Positions 56,310 to 64,000 of a stretch of 64,000 nt of DNA are shown in pieces (positions within the stretch are counted from its first letter, which is position 1; each line of letters starts with the position of its first letter). A program made the position numbers and the translations under genes. The stretch is taken from positions 62,001 through 126,000 of the forward strand of contig NZ_QJRI01000168.1 of the NCBI RefSeq assembly GCF_003254565.1, read 5' to 3'. Below the pieces are notes generated by a model that ran no database searches, had not been told where the DNA came from, and worked only from the letters and a program-made list of their open reading frames with translations. This DNA is from Flavobacterium nitrogenifigens (lineage in GTDB: Bacteria; Bacteroidota; Bacteroidia; Flavobacteriales; Flavobacteriaceae).

Positions 56310-57479
56310 TTGAAAAAACATCTTTTTATCATAACCATTCTGACAGCCAATTTTGCTGCTTTTTCTCAGAATAAAATCATTACAATTACCAACAATTTAA
56401 AAGTTGACAGAGAATTTGAAACCATAGAACTGACTAAAAAATCACTTGGTTTAGCAGATAATGCAAAACTCGAAAATTATGCTGTAAAAGAAATTGAAAA
56501 CAATTCCTACTTAGAAACTCAAACCGTAGATAATGATGGCGATGGAAATGCTGATGTTCTACTTTTTCAGCCAAAAATAAAAGCTTCTTCAAAACAGGAT
56601 TTTGAAGTATTCATTGGAACAAATCCAAACACTTCAAAAGTAGCAAGCTGCTATTCTCGTTTTGTTCCAGAACGTACAGACGATTATGCTTGGGAAAACA
56701 ACAAAGTGGCATTTAGAACTTATGGTCCTGTAGCACAAAAAATGGTCGAGGATAAAATTCCAGGTGGAACTCTAACCAGCGGAATTGACGCGTGGCTCAA
56801 AAGAGTAGATTATCCAATTATTAACAAATGGTATGAAAAAGCCACTAACGGAACAGGAACGTATCATAAAGACACTGGTGAAGGTCTGGACAATTTTCAT
56901 GTGGGCGACAGCCGCGGTGTGGGCGGAATTGCAGTAAATGTAGATGGAAAATACTATTTCTCTAAAAATTTCATCAGCTGGAAAACCATTACAACGGGGC
57001 CAATTAGAACTAGTTTTATTCTGACTTATGCCGATTGGGACGCAAAAGGAAAAAAAATAACGGAATCAAAATTAATCAGTTTAGATTACGGAAGTCAGCT
57101 TTCGCGTTTTGAAATCAATATTACAGGAACAAAAAATATTGCTGCTGGATTAACTCTTCATGAGAAAAAAGGAACTACTGGAACAAATCTTAAAGAAGGA
57201 TGGTTAAGCTATTGGGAACCCATTGACGATTCTGAAATTGGAATAGGTTTAGTGGCTCCAAAAAACACTTTATTAAGTTTTGACAATCATGTAACAGACG
57301 AAAAAGACTTGAGTAATCTGTACGGAAATATTACTGTTAAAAACAACAAAGCCATTTATTATGTTGGTTTCGGATGGAAAAAAGGAAGTCCGTTTCAAAC
57401 TAAACAAGAATGGGAAAAGTATTTGAGTTCTTTTGCGGAAAAGATTAATAATCCTTTGATTGTGAAGACTAAAAAATAA
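56310..57479 (+). CDS. DUF4861-family secreted protein
   Basis: A 389-residue protein with a signal peptide ending at AAFSQ. The start is TTG (56310); no ATG with a signal peptide is available. LTKKSLGLADNAKLENYAVKEIENN, DNDGDGNADVLLFQP, CYSRFVPERTDDYAWENNKVAFRTYGP, GIDAWLKRVDYPIINKWYEK, FHVGDSRGVGGIAV and WEPIDDSEIGIGL fit the DUF4861 family, which is commonly found beside pectin- or uronate-utilisation genes. Function not assigned here. It lies next to the hexuronate operon and its LacI regulator, from which it is separated by a hairpin. Confidence 0.78.
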   Translation: MKKHLFIITILTANFAAFSQNKIITITNNLKVDREFETIELTKKSLGLADNAKLENYAVKEIENNSYLETQTVDNDGDGNADVLLFQPKIKASSKQDFEVFIGTNPNTSKVASCYSRFVPERTDDYAWENNKVAFRTYGPVAQKMVEDKIPGGTLTSGIDAWLKRVDYPIINKWYEKATNGTGTYHKDTGEGLDNFHVGDSRGVGGIAVNVDGKYYFSKNFISWKTITTGPIRTSFILTYADWDAKGKKITESKLISLDYGSQLSRFEINITGTKNIAAGLTLHEKKGTTGTNLKEGWLSYWEPIDDSEIGIGLVAPKNTLLSFDNHVTDEKDLSNLYGNITVKNNKAIYYVGFGWKKGSPFQTKQEWEKYLSSFAEKINNPLIVKTKK

Positions 57480-57486
57480 CACAATC

Positions 57487-57587
57487 TTGTCATCCTGACG
57501 AAGGAAGAATCACACACGAAATCGACAAAGTTTCTTGACATTCTAAGTAGAGCTACTTGTGTGATCCTTCCTTCGTCAGGATGACAA
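57487..57587. terminator. 101-bp inverted repeat between converging genes
   Basis: Arms of about 30 bp (57487-57516 and 57558-57587) beginning TTGTCATCCTGACGAAGG, with one mismatch, around a 41-base loop containing AGAGCTACTTGTG. Related in sequence and design to the 10208-10311 element. It separates the DUF4861 gene from the LacI-type gene and can end transcription from both. Confidence 0.75.
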
Positions 57588-57601
57588 AAAAACCAAAAAA
57601 A

Positions 57602-58633
57602 TTACTTTCTCGCAGGAAAATAATTCTCCTTCAAAATAATCTCCAACGGAATATAATGCGTTCGTTCAGTTTCTTCCTGAAGAACAAGTTTCTTATACAA
57701 ATAATTAATTCCTAAATATCCCTGTTCTTCTGGCCTTTGATTGATCAAGAAATCAATAACCCCTTTGTTAAGGTATTCGATATTTTCTTTTAGCAAATCA
57801 AAACCAATAATTCGAACACCGTTTATATTGTTTTTATTTAAAAAGTTGGCCACAATGTAAGCTCTTGAATTAGGTACAAAAACACTATTTATTCCAGAAA
57901 ACATTTCCAAACTCAGCTGATCAATTCCAGAATCTTTTAAAGTTACTTCTGAGAATTTAAAATGAGTCAATTCGTTATGATCTTCAAAATACGAATAAAA
58001 TCCTTTGATGCGCTGTTGATAAACAGATGTGCTTTCGATTTCTCGGGTTATTTTAAAAATCAAAACCTGTCTTTCGTTTTTCACCGCAAAACTGATTAAT
58101 CTTCCTGCCAAATATCCACTCTGAAAAGCGTCTTGTCCCACATAAGCATGTTCATTTTCTTCAGAGATATTCGAATCGATCATCACAACCGGAATATTTT
58201 TCTTTTCGTATTCTTTTAAAAACTGAACTGAATCATCATAAAAAATTGGAGCAAACAATAAACCGTCACAATCAAACTCCATTATTTTCTGCGTCGTTTC
58301 TTTAAACGATGCCAAATTGTAATCGTAAAAAAAGTAATCCAGTACAATTCCGAATTTGCTAAACTCCAAAGCTGCTTTTTCAATACCCTCAGCCTGACAT
58401 TTCCAATATTCTAAAGTTTCTGATTTTGGAAGAAAAACTGCAAAATGAAATTTCTTATTCAGCGCTAGATTACTTGCCAAAATATTTCGCGTATAACCAA
58501 ACTCTTCAATAATCGCATTGACCTTGTCAACGGTTTCTTGAGCCACTTGTCCACGTTTGTGTATAATTCTGTCGACTGTTCCAGCAGAAACATTGGCTAA
58601 TTCGGCAATCTTTTTAATTGTTATGATATTGAT
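57602..58633 (-). CDS. LacI-family repressor of the hexuronate operon, start codon unclear
   Basis: About 335-343 residues. The HTH reads ITIKKIAELANVSAGTVDRIIHKRGQV, normal for LacI proteins, followed by the periplasmic-binding-like effector domain (FHFAVFLPKSETLEYWKC, AYVGQDAFQSGYLAGRLI, GVRIIGFDLLKENIEYL, IDFLINQRPEEQGYLG). No ATG, GTG or TTG lies in frame upstream of the HTH before a stop codon near 58675; the first in-frame GTG (58546) is inside the gene and would remove the HTH. Translation must begin at a rare codon such as the ATC/ATA group at 58622-58633, or the sequence has an error. The gene is divergent from yhcH-uxuA and a near-palindromic site GTGTACGCACAC lies between. Confidence 0.8.
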   Translation of the reverse strand: MNIITIKKIAELANVSAGTVDRIIHKRGQVAQETVDKVNAIIEEFGYTRNILASNLALNKKFHFAVFLPKSETLEYWKCQAEGIEKAALEFSKFGIVLDYFFYDYNLASFKETTQKIMEFDCDGLLFAPIFYDDSVQFLKEYEKKNIPVVMIDSNISEENEHAYVGQDAFQSGYLAGRLISFAVKNERQVLIFKITREIESTSVYQQRIKGFYSYFEDHNELTHFKFSEVTLKDSGIDQLSLEMFSGINSVFVPNSRAYIVANFLNKNNINGVRIIGFDLLKENIEYLNKGVIDFLINQRPEEQGYLGINYLYKKLVLQEETERTHYIPLEIILKENYFPARK

Positions 58634-58695
58634 TCTTTTTAAGTTAAAAATATAAAAGCAGTTGGGTAAAATTAATTTATTTTATCAAAAATAAG

Positions 58696-58725
58696 TTGTT
58701 TTACATCACATTTTGCATACATTTG
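58696..58725 (+). promoter_or_regulatory. Promoter of the hexuronate operon
   Basis: TTG at 58696-58698, 19 bases, then TACATTTG at 58718-58725: a full Bacteroidota promoter. Start codon 69 bases further on. Confidence 0.65.
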
Positions 58726-58734
58726 TAAAACACC

Positions 58735-58746
58735 GTGTACGCACAC
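58735..58746. promoter_or_regulatory. Candidate LacI operator GTGTACGCACAC
   Basis: Near-symmetric 12-bp site with a central CG, ten bases after the -7 box, where a bound repressor would cover the transcription start. The neighbouring LacI-type protein is the likely ligand. Confidence 0.5.
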
Positions 58747-58793
58747 GCAAATATACACATAACATTAAAAAACCAAAATAAAAACCGTACAAA

Positions 58794-59243
58794 ATGATAA
58801 TAGACTCATTGCCTAATGCAGCAAAATACTACGGTCTGCATCCAAATTTCAAAAAAGCATTTGAATATGTAGCCCAAAATGATATTGCCAATCTTGAAGA
58901 AGGAGCTTACGAAATTGGTGAAGGTTTAAAACTAATTGTAATTGTTGGAGAAGGAAGCACAAGAGAAGAAAGCATTAAAGGTTTTGAATGCCATGATAAA
59001 AACATCGACATTCAGATTTCTATAATTGGCCCTGAAACCTTTGCATGGAAACCTAGAGAAAAATGCATCAATCCAAATGGGGATTATAGCGAAGAAAGAG
59101 ATGTTCGTTTCTTTCATGATAAACCCGATATGTTTTTTGAAATAAAAGAAAAGCAATTTACAATCCTGTTTCCAGAAGACGTCCATTCTGCTATGATTGC
59201 AAGCGGGCTATTGAAAAAAATTGTTATTAAAGTAAAAATATAA
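58794..59243 (+). CDS. YhcH/YjgK/YiaL-family protein
   Basis: A 149-residue cupin-like protein: HPNFKKAFEYVAQNDI at the start, GLKLIVIVGEGSTREESIKGFECHDKNIDIQISIIGPETF, RFFHDKPDMFFEIKEKQFTILFPEDVHSAMI with the usual E/H/H pattern. Members sit in uronate and sialic-acid operons and are suspected anomerases or small hydrolases acting on released sugar acids. First gene of the hexuronate operon; it ends three bases before eda, so expression is coupled. Confidence 0.85.
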   Translation: MIIDSLPNAAKYYGLHPNFKKAFEYVAQNDIANLEEGAYEIGEGLKLIVIVGEGSTREESIKGFECHDKNIDIQISIIGPETFAWKPREKCINPNGDYSEERDVRFFHDKPDMFFEIKEKQFTILFPEDVHSAMIASGLLKKIVIKVKI

Positions 59244-59246
59244 GTA

Positions 59247-59909
59247 ATGAGCACCATTCAGAACGCTATAGATGTTATTTTAAAACAAGGAATGCTTCCG
59301 CTCTATTTCAATTCTGACGAAAGCAAAAGTATTGCGGTTTTAAAAACACTTTACAATGCAGGAATCAGAGCGGTAGAATACACAAGCCGTGGTCCAGAAG
59401 CACTTTCTAATTTCAAAAAAATGATTGAAGTAAGAAATGCTGAAATGCCTGAAATGCTTTTAGGAATTGGAACTATCAAAAATTTAGCGCAAGCAGAAAC
59501 CTATTATTTAGCTGGAGCTGACTTTTTTATAAGTCCAGGATTTGTTCCTGAAGTAGCTTCATTTCTAATTGCTAAAGGTGTTTTATACGCTCCCGGATGT
59601 ATGACACCAACAGAAATTATTGCGGCTGAAAATGCTGGTGTAAAATTCATCAAACTTTTCCCTGGGAATATATTAGGACCAGACTTCATGAGCGGTATTA
59701 GAGATATTTTTCCTGATTTAATTTTTATGCCAACTGGAGGTGTTGACACTACGAGACAAAGCATTGAAACTTGGTTTAATGCTGGGGTTTCTGCTGTTGG
59801 AATGGGCAGCAAATTAATTAGCAAAGAAGTAATGGAATTCGATGCTTATGAGACAATTGAAAAAGAAACTAAAAGGGTTTTGGATTTGATAGAAACTATC
59901 AGAAAGTAA
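59247..59909 (+). CDS. eda: KDPG/KHG aldolase (2-dehydro-3-deoxy-phosphogluconate aldolase)
   Basis: A 220-residue class I aldolase. The active-site E44 and R48 are in AVEYTSRGPEAL and the Schiff-base lysine K136 is in VKFIKLFPGNILGPDFMSG; FFISPGFVPEV, APGCMTPTEIIAAENAG and MPTGGVD complete the family pattern. It cleaves 2-keto-3-deoxy-6-phosphogluconate into pyruvate and glyceraldehyde-3-phosphate, the last step of hexuronate breakdown. The length matches E. coli Eda (213). It lies between yhcH and an SDR gene in the uronate operon; KDG kinase is not in the window. Confidence 0.93.
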   Translation: MSTIQNAIDVILKQGMLPLYFNSDESKSIAVLKTLYNAGIRAVEYTSRGPEALSNFKKMIEVRNAEMPEMLLGIGTIKNLAQAETYYLAGADFFISPGFVPEVASFLIAKGVLYAPGCMTPTEIIAAENAGVKFIKLFPGNILGPDFMSGIRDIFPDLIFMPTGGVDTTRQSIETWFNAGVSAVGMGSKLISKEVMEFDAYETIEKETKRVLDLIETIRK

Positions 59910-60044
59910 ATTCCAAATTTGAAAACCCAAATTCCAAAAACTCAGTTTGTACCGATTAGACTAATTAAAAAGTAAAAATTAATTATACAAAAATGTACTT
60001 TATTTCCAATTTGGAATTTAAAGTATTGAAAATTAAAAACTAAA

Positions 60045-60857
60045 ATGGATTCAATATTTAATTTAAAAGGAAAAATTGCATTAATAACAGGCGGTGCTGG
60101 AGTTTTAGGAAGCCGATTTGCAAATGTTTTGGCACAGCAAGGTGTTGTAGTCGGAATCGTTTCGCAATCATTGGAAAAGGCTGAAAACACAGTAAAAGCA
60201 ATCGAAGCAAACGGCGGACAAGGATTTGCTGTTCAGGCCAATGTTTTAAACAAAGAAGAATTAGAAAAAGCCAAAGATTTTATTGCTGAAAAATACGGAC
60301 GTCTTGATATTCTAATCAATGCCGCAGGCGGAAATATGCCGGGCGCGACGATTCAGCCAGATCAGGCGGTTTACGATATGAAAAGCGATGATCTGCAAAA
60401 AGTAGTCGATTTGAACATTATTGGAACCATGCTTCCAACTCAGGTTTTTGCGGAACTTTTTGCTAAACAGAAATCAGGAAATATCATCAATATTTCATCT
60501 GCTTCGGCCCAAAGACCTTTAACGAGAGTTGTCGGGTATTCTGCTTCAAAAGCGGCAATCGATAATTTCACACAATGGATGGCTGTTGAATTGGCTCAAA
60601 AATATGGCGAAGGACTTCGTGTAAATGCTATTTCTCCTGGATTTTTTATTGGTGAACAAAACCGTGCTTTATTACTAACTCCAGAAGGGAAACTAACTCC
60701 TAGAGGAGAAAAAATAATCGATCATACGCCAATGGGAAGATTCGGAACTCCTGAAGATATTGACGGTGCGCTTTTATTTTTATGCAGCGACATGTCAAAA
60801 TTCGTAACGGGAACTATCTTAAAAGTCGACGGCGGATTTGCTGCAACAAGTATTTAA
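60045..60857 (+). CDS. SDR-family oxidoreductase, probable fructuronate/mannonate reductase
   Basis: A 270-residue short-chain dehydrogenase. Coenzyme motif T15-G-G-A-G-V-L-G in LITGGAGVLG, NAAGG near 92, catalytic S-Y165-x3-K169 in VVGYSASKAAIDNF. The subgroup with VDLNIIGTMLPTQVF and FFIGEQNRALLLTPEGKLTPRGEKIIDHTPMGRFGTPEDIDGALLFLCSD (given by motif) is found beside uxuA and substitutes for the classical mannonate oxidoreductase UxuB. It would reduce D-fructuronate to D-mannonate with NADH. The adjacent uxuA, 125 bases downstream, supports this. Confidence 0.85.
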   Translation: MDSIFNLKGKIALITGGAGVLGSRFANVLAQQGVVVGIVSQSLEKAENTVKAIEANGGQGFAVQANVLNKEELEKAKDFIAEKYGRLDILINAAGGNMPGATIQPDQAVYDMKSDDLQKVVDLNIIGTMLPTQVFAELFAKQKSGNIINISSASAQRPLTRVVGYSASKAAIDNFTQWMAVELAQKYGEGLRVNAISPGFFIGEQNRALLLTPEGKLTPRGEKIIDHTPMGRFGTPEDIDGALLFLCSDMSKFVTGTILKVDGGFAATSI

Positions 60858-60876
60858 GAGTTAGTCCAACCCCTCT

Positions 60877-60960
60877 CCTGCAAGGTTTCCAAAACCTTGT
60901 AGGTATCTAATTTATAAAAACAACTAATTTAAACCTACAAGGTTTTGAAAACCTTGCAGG
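60877..60960. repeat. Inverted repeat of the CCTGCAAGGTTT family
   Basis: Two 27-bp arms (60877-60903 and 60934-60960) that match with one mismatch as inverted copies, each itself partly palindromic (AAGGTTTT..AAAACCTT). It lies between the SDR gene and uxuA in one operon. Confidence 0.75.
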
Positions 60961-60981
60961 AAATAAAACAAAAACATAAAA

Positions 60982-62166
60982 ATGGAACAAACATTAAGAT
61001 GGTTCGGACCAAATGACCCTGTTTCTTTACAAGATATCAAACAAACTGGTGCAACCGGAATTGTAACGGCTTTACACCACATTCCAAACGGAGAAGTTTG
61101 GAGCATTGACGAGATTATTAAGCGAAAAGTTGAAATCGAACACGAAAACGGTGATCCTAAAAAAGGGGCTTCGGGTTTGACTTGGTCGGTTGTAGAAAGT
61201 ATTCCGGTTCATGAAGACATTAAAAAACAGGCTGGAAATTATTTGCAATACATTGAAAATTATAAAGAAAGCATTCGCAATCTGGCTTTGTGCGGTATCA
61301 AATGTGTTTGTTACAACTTTATGCCTGTTTTAGACTGGTCAAGAACCGATTTATCCTATACGGTTGAAGACGGCTCAAAAGCTTTACGTTTTGACATTAA
61401 TGCTTTTGCTGCTTTTGAATTGTTTATTTTGAAAAGACCAGGCGCTGAAAACGAATATACTGAAGAACAGAAACAAAAAGCAAAAAGCTATTTTGAAGCT
61501 ATGACTGCCGAAGATAAAGTAAAACTACAGCAGAACATTCTGGCTGGACTTCCGGGTGCCGAAGAAGCGTATACGGTTGAAGATTTTCTTGTGACTTTAA
61601 GCGCTTACAATCATATTGACAGACAGACTTTAAAGAATAATCTTTTTCATTTTCTAAAAGAAATTATTCCGGTTGCTGAAAGTAAAGGTGTTTTGATGGC
61701 CATTCATCCAGACGATCCGCCTTACCCGATTTTAGGTTTGCCAAGAGTGGTAAGTACCGAAGAAGATTTGATGGAATTAATGAACGCTGCTCCTTCTCCA
61801 TCAAACGGATTTACAATGTGTACAGGTTCTTACGGTGTTCGTGCTGATAATGATCTGCCTGGAATTGTAAGACGTCACGGCGATAAAATGAATTTTATTC
61901 ACTTAAGAAGCACGCAAAGAGACGAAGAAGGAAGCTTTTACGAAGCAAATCATTTGGAAGGCGACGTTGATATGTATGAAGTTGTAAAAGCAATTTTGGA
62001 AGTTGAAAAAAGAAACAACAGCACTTTGCCAATGCGTCCTGATCACGGACATCAAATGCTGGATGATTTAAAGAAAAAAACAAATCCGGGTTATTCTGCA
62101 ATCGGCCGTTTAAGAGGCTTGGCAGAATTGCGAGGACTTGAATTAGGGATTAAACGATCCTTGTAA
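60982..62166 (+). CDS. uxuA: Mannonate dehydratase
   Basis: A 394-residue enzyme, the same length as E. coli UxuA. It begins [38 protein letters not shown] with the family signature (described by motif), then [32 protein letters not shown], and metal-site segments [66 protein letters not shown] and [14 protein letters not shown]. It dehydrates D-mannonate to 2-keto-3-deoxygluconate using Mn or Fe. The upstream SDR supplies mannonate and eda acts two steps later. Downstream is a secreted beta-helix gene that may belong to the same transcript. Confidence 0.97.
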   Translation: MEQTLRWFGPNDPVSLQDIKQTGATGIVTALHHIPNGEVWSIDEIIKRKVEIEHENGDPKKGASGLTWSVVESIPVHEDIKKQAGNYLQYIENYKESIRNLALCGIKCVCYNFMPVLDWSRTDLSYTVEDGSKALRFDINAFAAFELFILKRPGAENEYTEEQKQKAKSYFEAMTAEDKVKLQQNILAGLPGAEEAYTVEDFLVTLSAYNHIDRQTLKNNLFHFLKEIIPVAESKGVLMAIHPDDPPYPILGLPRVVSTEEDLMELMNAAPSPSNGFTMCTGSYGVRADNDLPGIVRRHGDKMNFIHLRSTQRDEEGSFYEANHLEGDVDMYEVVKAILEVEKRNNSTLPMRPDHGHQMLDDLKKKTNPGYSAIGRLRGLAELRGLELGIKRSL

Positions 62167-62271
62167 AAATTCACCGCAAAGTCGCAAGGAACGCAAAGTT
62201 TAATTTTCCTTGCGCACTTTGCGCCTTTGCGGTGAAAAAAAAACTAACTAACCACAATAAACCACAAAACC
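62167..62271. repeat. Inverted repeat of the GCAAAG/CTTTGC type
   Basis: The spacer between uxuA and the beta-helix gene has an inverted repeat with CACCGCAAAGTCGCAAGG on the left and CCTTGCG..CTTTGCG..TTTGCGGTG on the right (about 62170-62235). No gene. Confidence 0.65.
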
Positions 62272-63903
62272 ATGATTCGCCAAGCCATTCTTATATCCTG
62301 TGGCTTTTTTATAAACTCAATACTGGCGCAGGAAATACCCCAAATTTTAACTTCAAAAACCGATTATCTACCTGATTTTAGTTATGCAGGATATCGCTTT
62401 GGCGAAAGTCCGATTCCTGACGCTAACGGAAAAGTCATTAATGCAACAGATTTTGGCGTAAAAGCAAATGACAATTTAGACGATTCAAAAGCACTTTTAA
62501 AAGCTTTTAAAGCCGCGAATGCTGTTGACGGCAAGGTAATTCTGCAATTGCCCGCTGGACGAATTATTTTAAGTGATATTTTGTATATTGAAAGAAGCAA
62601 TTTTGTACTTCGCGGTGCTGGTTCTAGCGAAAACGGAACTGAAATCTACTGCCCAAGACCGATGATGTATCTCAAAGATTCGAATGTTTTGGCTGAACTT
62701 CGAGAGTATCTAACCACATTTGACAAAAGACAGCGTGAACCAGAAAATAATATAGATCTTCCTTTTTCGCAATATGCATGGTCTGGCGGATTTATCTGGA
62801 CACAGGTTCCAGGCGAACGCGTAAAATCGTATTTGGATAAATACGAACCACAATCTAATCCGTTGGCGAAAGTCAGTTTGGGAAAAATGGGCGAACATGT
62901 TATCACTGTTTCTGATGTAAAAGGATTGAAAATTGGCGATGTTGTCGAATTGCAATTGTTTAATAAAGATGGCGAAAATGGCGAAATCATCAAAGATTTA
63001 TATCAGGGAGCTAAAGTAAAACCCGGTTCGCATCATTGGAAATTTCCAAAACTTCCAATTGTGAGACAGCAGGTAGAAATTATTAAAATTTCTGGTTCAA
63101 AAATCACTTTAAAAACGCCTTTAACCATTGCTATAAAACCAAGTTATCAGGCGCAATTGGTAGAATGGAAACATTTAAACGAAGTCGGAATCGAACATCT
63201 TCGCTTTACTTTTCCTGATATTCCAAGAGTGGCGCATCACTTAGAACCTGGAAATAATGGTATTTTCCTGACTCGTCTTTTTAACAGCTGGGTTAAAGAT
63301 GTCAAAATCACCAATGCCGACAGCGGAATTCTTGCCGAAGAAGTCGCTAATGTAACCATTCAGGATATTACAACCGATGGACCGCATTTAGCGCACTACA
63401 CTGTAACTTTAGGTGGCGTGCACAATATTTTGGTTAAGAATCTGAAAATCTATAATTCTGCCGTTCATCCTTTAAGTTTCAACACTTTTGCTACTAAAAA
63501 TGTGTACCAAAACTGTGAGATATTTACAGATCCGGTTTTAGACCAGCATTCAGGAGCCAATCATCAAAACTTGTTTGACAATATTACGGTTCATTTAAAA
63601 GCCGATAAAAACAACAGTTATGCTTTGTTTGGAGGTGGAGGCGCCGATTACTGGAAACCTTCTCACGCACCTTTCAGTACTTTTTGGAATTTAAATGTTC
63701 AGGTTGAAAATCCAGATGCATCAAAACCAGTTTTGTTGTACGGAATGAAAGACGGCGCTTTGGCCAGAATCATTGGCATTCATGGAAATGCAAAATTTGA
63801 AATTAAATACGATCTCGATCCATATATTGAACTTTTGAATAAGCCGATTGAAAAAATTCCGTCTCTTTACGATTATCAATTAAATAAACGTTTGAAAAAA
63901 TAA
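62272..63903 (+). CDS. Secreted parallel beta-helix protein (pectate-lyase-like fold)
   Basis: A 543-residue protein with a signal peptide ending at ILAQE. Residues about 60-110 (ATDFGVKANDNLDDSKALLKAFKAANAVDGKVILQLPAGRI, by motif) form the N-cap of the pectate-lyase-3 type beta-helix; LYIERSNFVLRGAGSSENGTEIYCPRPM, GIEHLRFTFPDIPR, NGIFLTRLFNSWVKDVKITNADSGILAEEVANVTIQDI and GVHNILVKNLKIYNSAVHP are helix turns. A non-helical insert lies at about 130-290. I cannot name the substrate. Its position behind uxuA suggests a lyase or hydrolase giving uronates to the pathway. Conserved His and Arg residues (HHWKF, RVAHHLEPGNNG, HLAHYTVTLGGVH) could be catalytic; this is inference. Confidence 0.72.
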   Translation: MIRQAILISCGFFINSILAQEIPQILTSKTDYLPDFSYAGYRFGESPIPDANGKVINATDFGVKANDNLDDSKALLKAFKAANAVDGKVILQLPAGRIILSDILYIERSNFVLRGAGSSENGTEIYCPRPMMYLKDSNVLAELREYLTTFDKRQREPENNIDLPFSQYAWSGGFIWTQVPGERVKSYLDKYEPQSNPLAKVSLGKMGEHVITVSDVKGLKIGDVVELQLFNKDGENGEIIKDLYQGAKVKPGSHHWKFPKLPIVRQQVEIIKISGSKITLKTPLTIAIKPSYQAQLVEWKHLNEVGIEHLRFTFPDIPRVAHHLEPGNNGIFLTRLFNSWVKDVKITNADSGILAEEVANVTIQDITTDGPHLAHYTVTLGGVHNILVKNLKIYNSAVHPLSFNTFATKNVYQNCEIFTDPVLDQHSGANHQNLFDNITVHLKADKNNSYALFGGGGADYWKPSHAPFSTFWNLNVQVENPDASKPVLLYGMKDGALARIIGIHGNAKFEIKYDLDPYIELLNKPIEKIPSLYDYQLNKRLKK

Positions 63904-64000
63904 ATTTAAACACATAGAAACATAGTTTTTCGGAACGTAAAAAGGCATTTCACTTGCATAAACAATCATAGGGTTTGCGTGAAGCTATGTGTGAAAACCT
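63904..64000. repeat. Start of a CACATAGAAACATAG repeat element, cut by the window end
   Basis: Begins AAACACATAGAAACATAG and includes TTCACTTGCATA, both also in the element at 12763-13018. It follows the beta-helix gene stop. The right half is beyond the window. Confidence 0.65.

Noticed and set aside
58546..58546. GTG at 58546 as the start of the LacI-type gene
   Set aside because: Starting here removes the whole helix-turn-helix, which is intact in the same frame directly upstream.

Overview
The window looks like a chromosomal piece of a Flavobacterium-type Bacteroidota genome. It is AT-rich, the promoters that can be seen fit the Bacteroidota TTG / TAnnTTTG pattern, and lipoprotein and Sec signal peptides are common. 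Most intergenic gaps are filled with palindromic repeats. No rRNA or tRNA gene was seen. The theme is use of plant cell-wall polysaccharide, chiefly rhamnogalacturonan/pectin and hexuronates.

Region 1 (1-13 kb, minus strand) is a secreted glycosidase operon: GH78 rhamnosidase, two five-bladed beta-propeller proteins, a GH2 beta-galactosidase-like enzyme and a GH106 rhamnosidase that runs off the left edge. An AraC regulator diverges from an Fsr-like MFS exporter at 13-15 kb, followed by a degenerate M23-like protein. Region 2 (16-24 kb) holds a sodium/solute symporter, a Gfo/Idh/MocA oxidoreductase, a beta-helix protein fused to an L-rhamnose mutarotase domain, and a GH28 polygalacturonase.

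Region 3 (24-36 kb) is the most unusual part. On the minus strand lie four enzymes of a non-phosphorylating 6-deoxyhexose pathway (FAH-family diketo-acid hydrolase, Zn-dependent dehydrogenase, SDR, lactonase). Divergent from them is an operon with two solute-binding-protein-like proteins that lack signal peptides, two tandem CaiB/BaiF CoA-transferases between them, a Gfo/Idh/MocA enzyme, a MaoC-type hydratase and a FucP-like sugar/proton symporter. I know no published function for this combination. Its promoter region carries nearly the same 14-bp operator as the GH28 gene, which links it to pectin use. No aldonate dehydratase is present, so the CoA module may fill that step or run a side pathway; this is inference.

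Region 4 (36-58 kb) is mostly general: an RND efflux operon with a divergent LytS/LytTR two-component pair, a PQQ sugar dehydrogenase lipoprotein, thioredoxin- and DsbA-like proteins, a SUKH-family protein, a CinA C-terminal domain protein and several small unknown genes. It also contains a REP-associated tyrosine transposase inside inverted REP units, with further REP copies on both sides. Region 5 (56-64 kb) is a hexuronate block: a DUF4861 protein, a LacI regulator with no ordinary start codon, and an operon yhcH-eda-SDR-uxuA-beta-helix behind a clear promoter and operator. No SusC/SusD pair occurs in the window.
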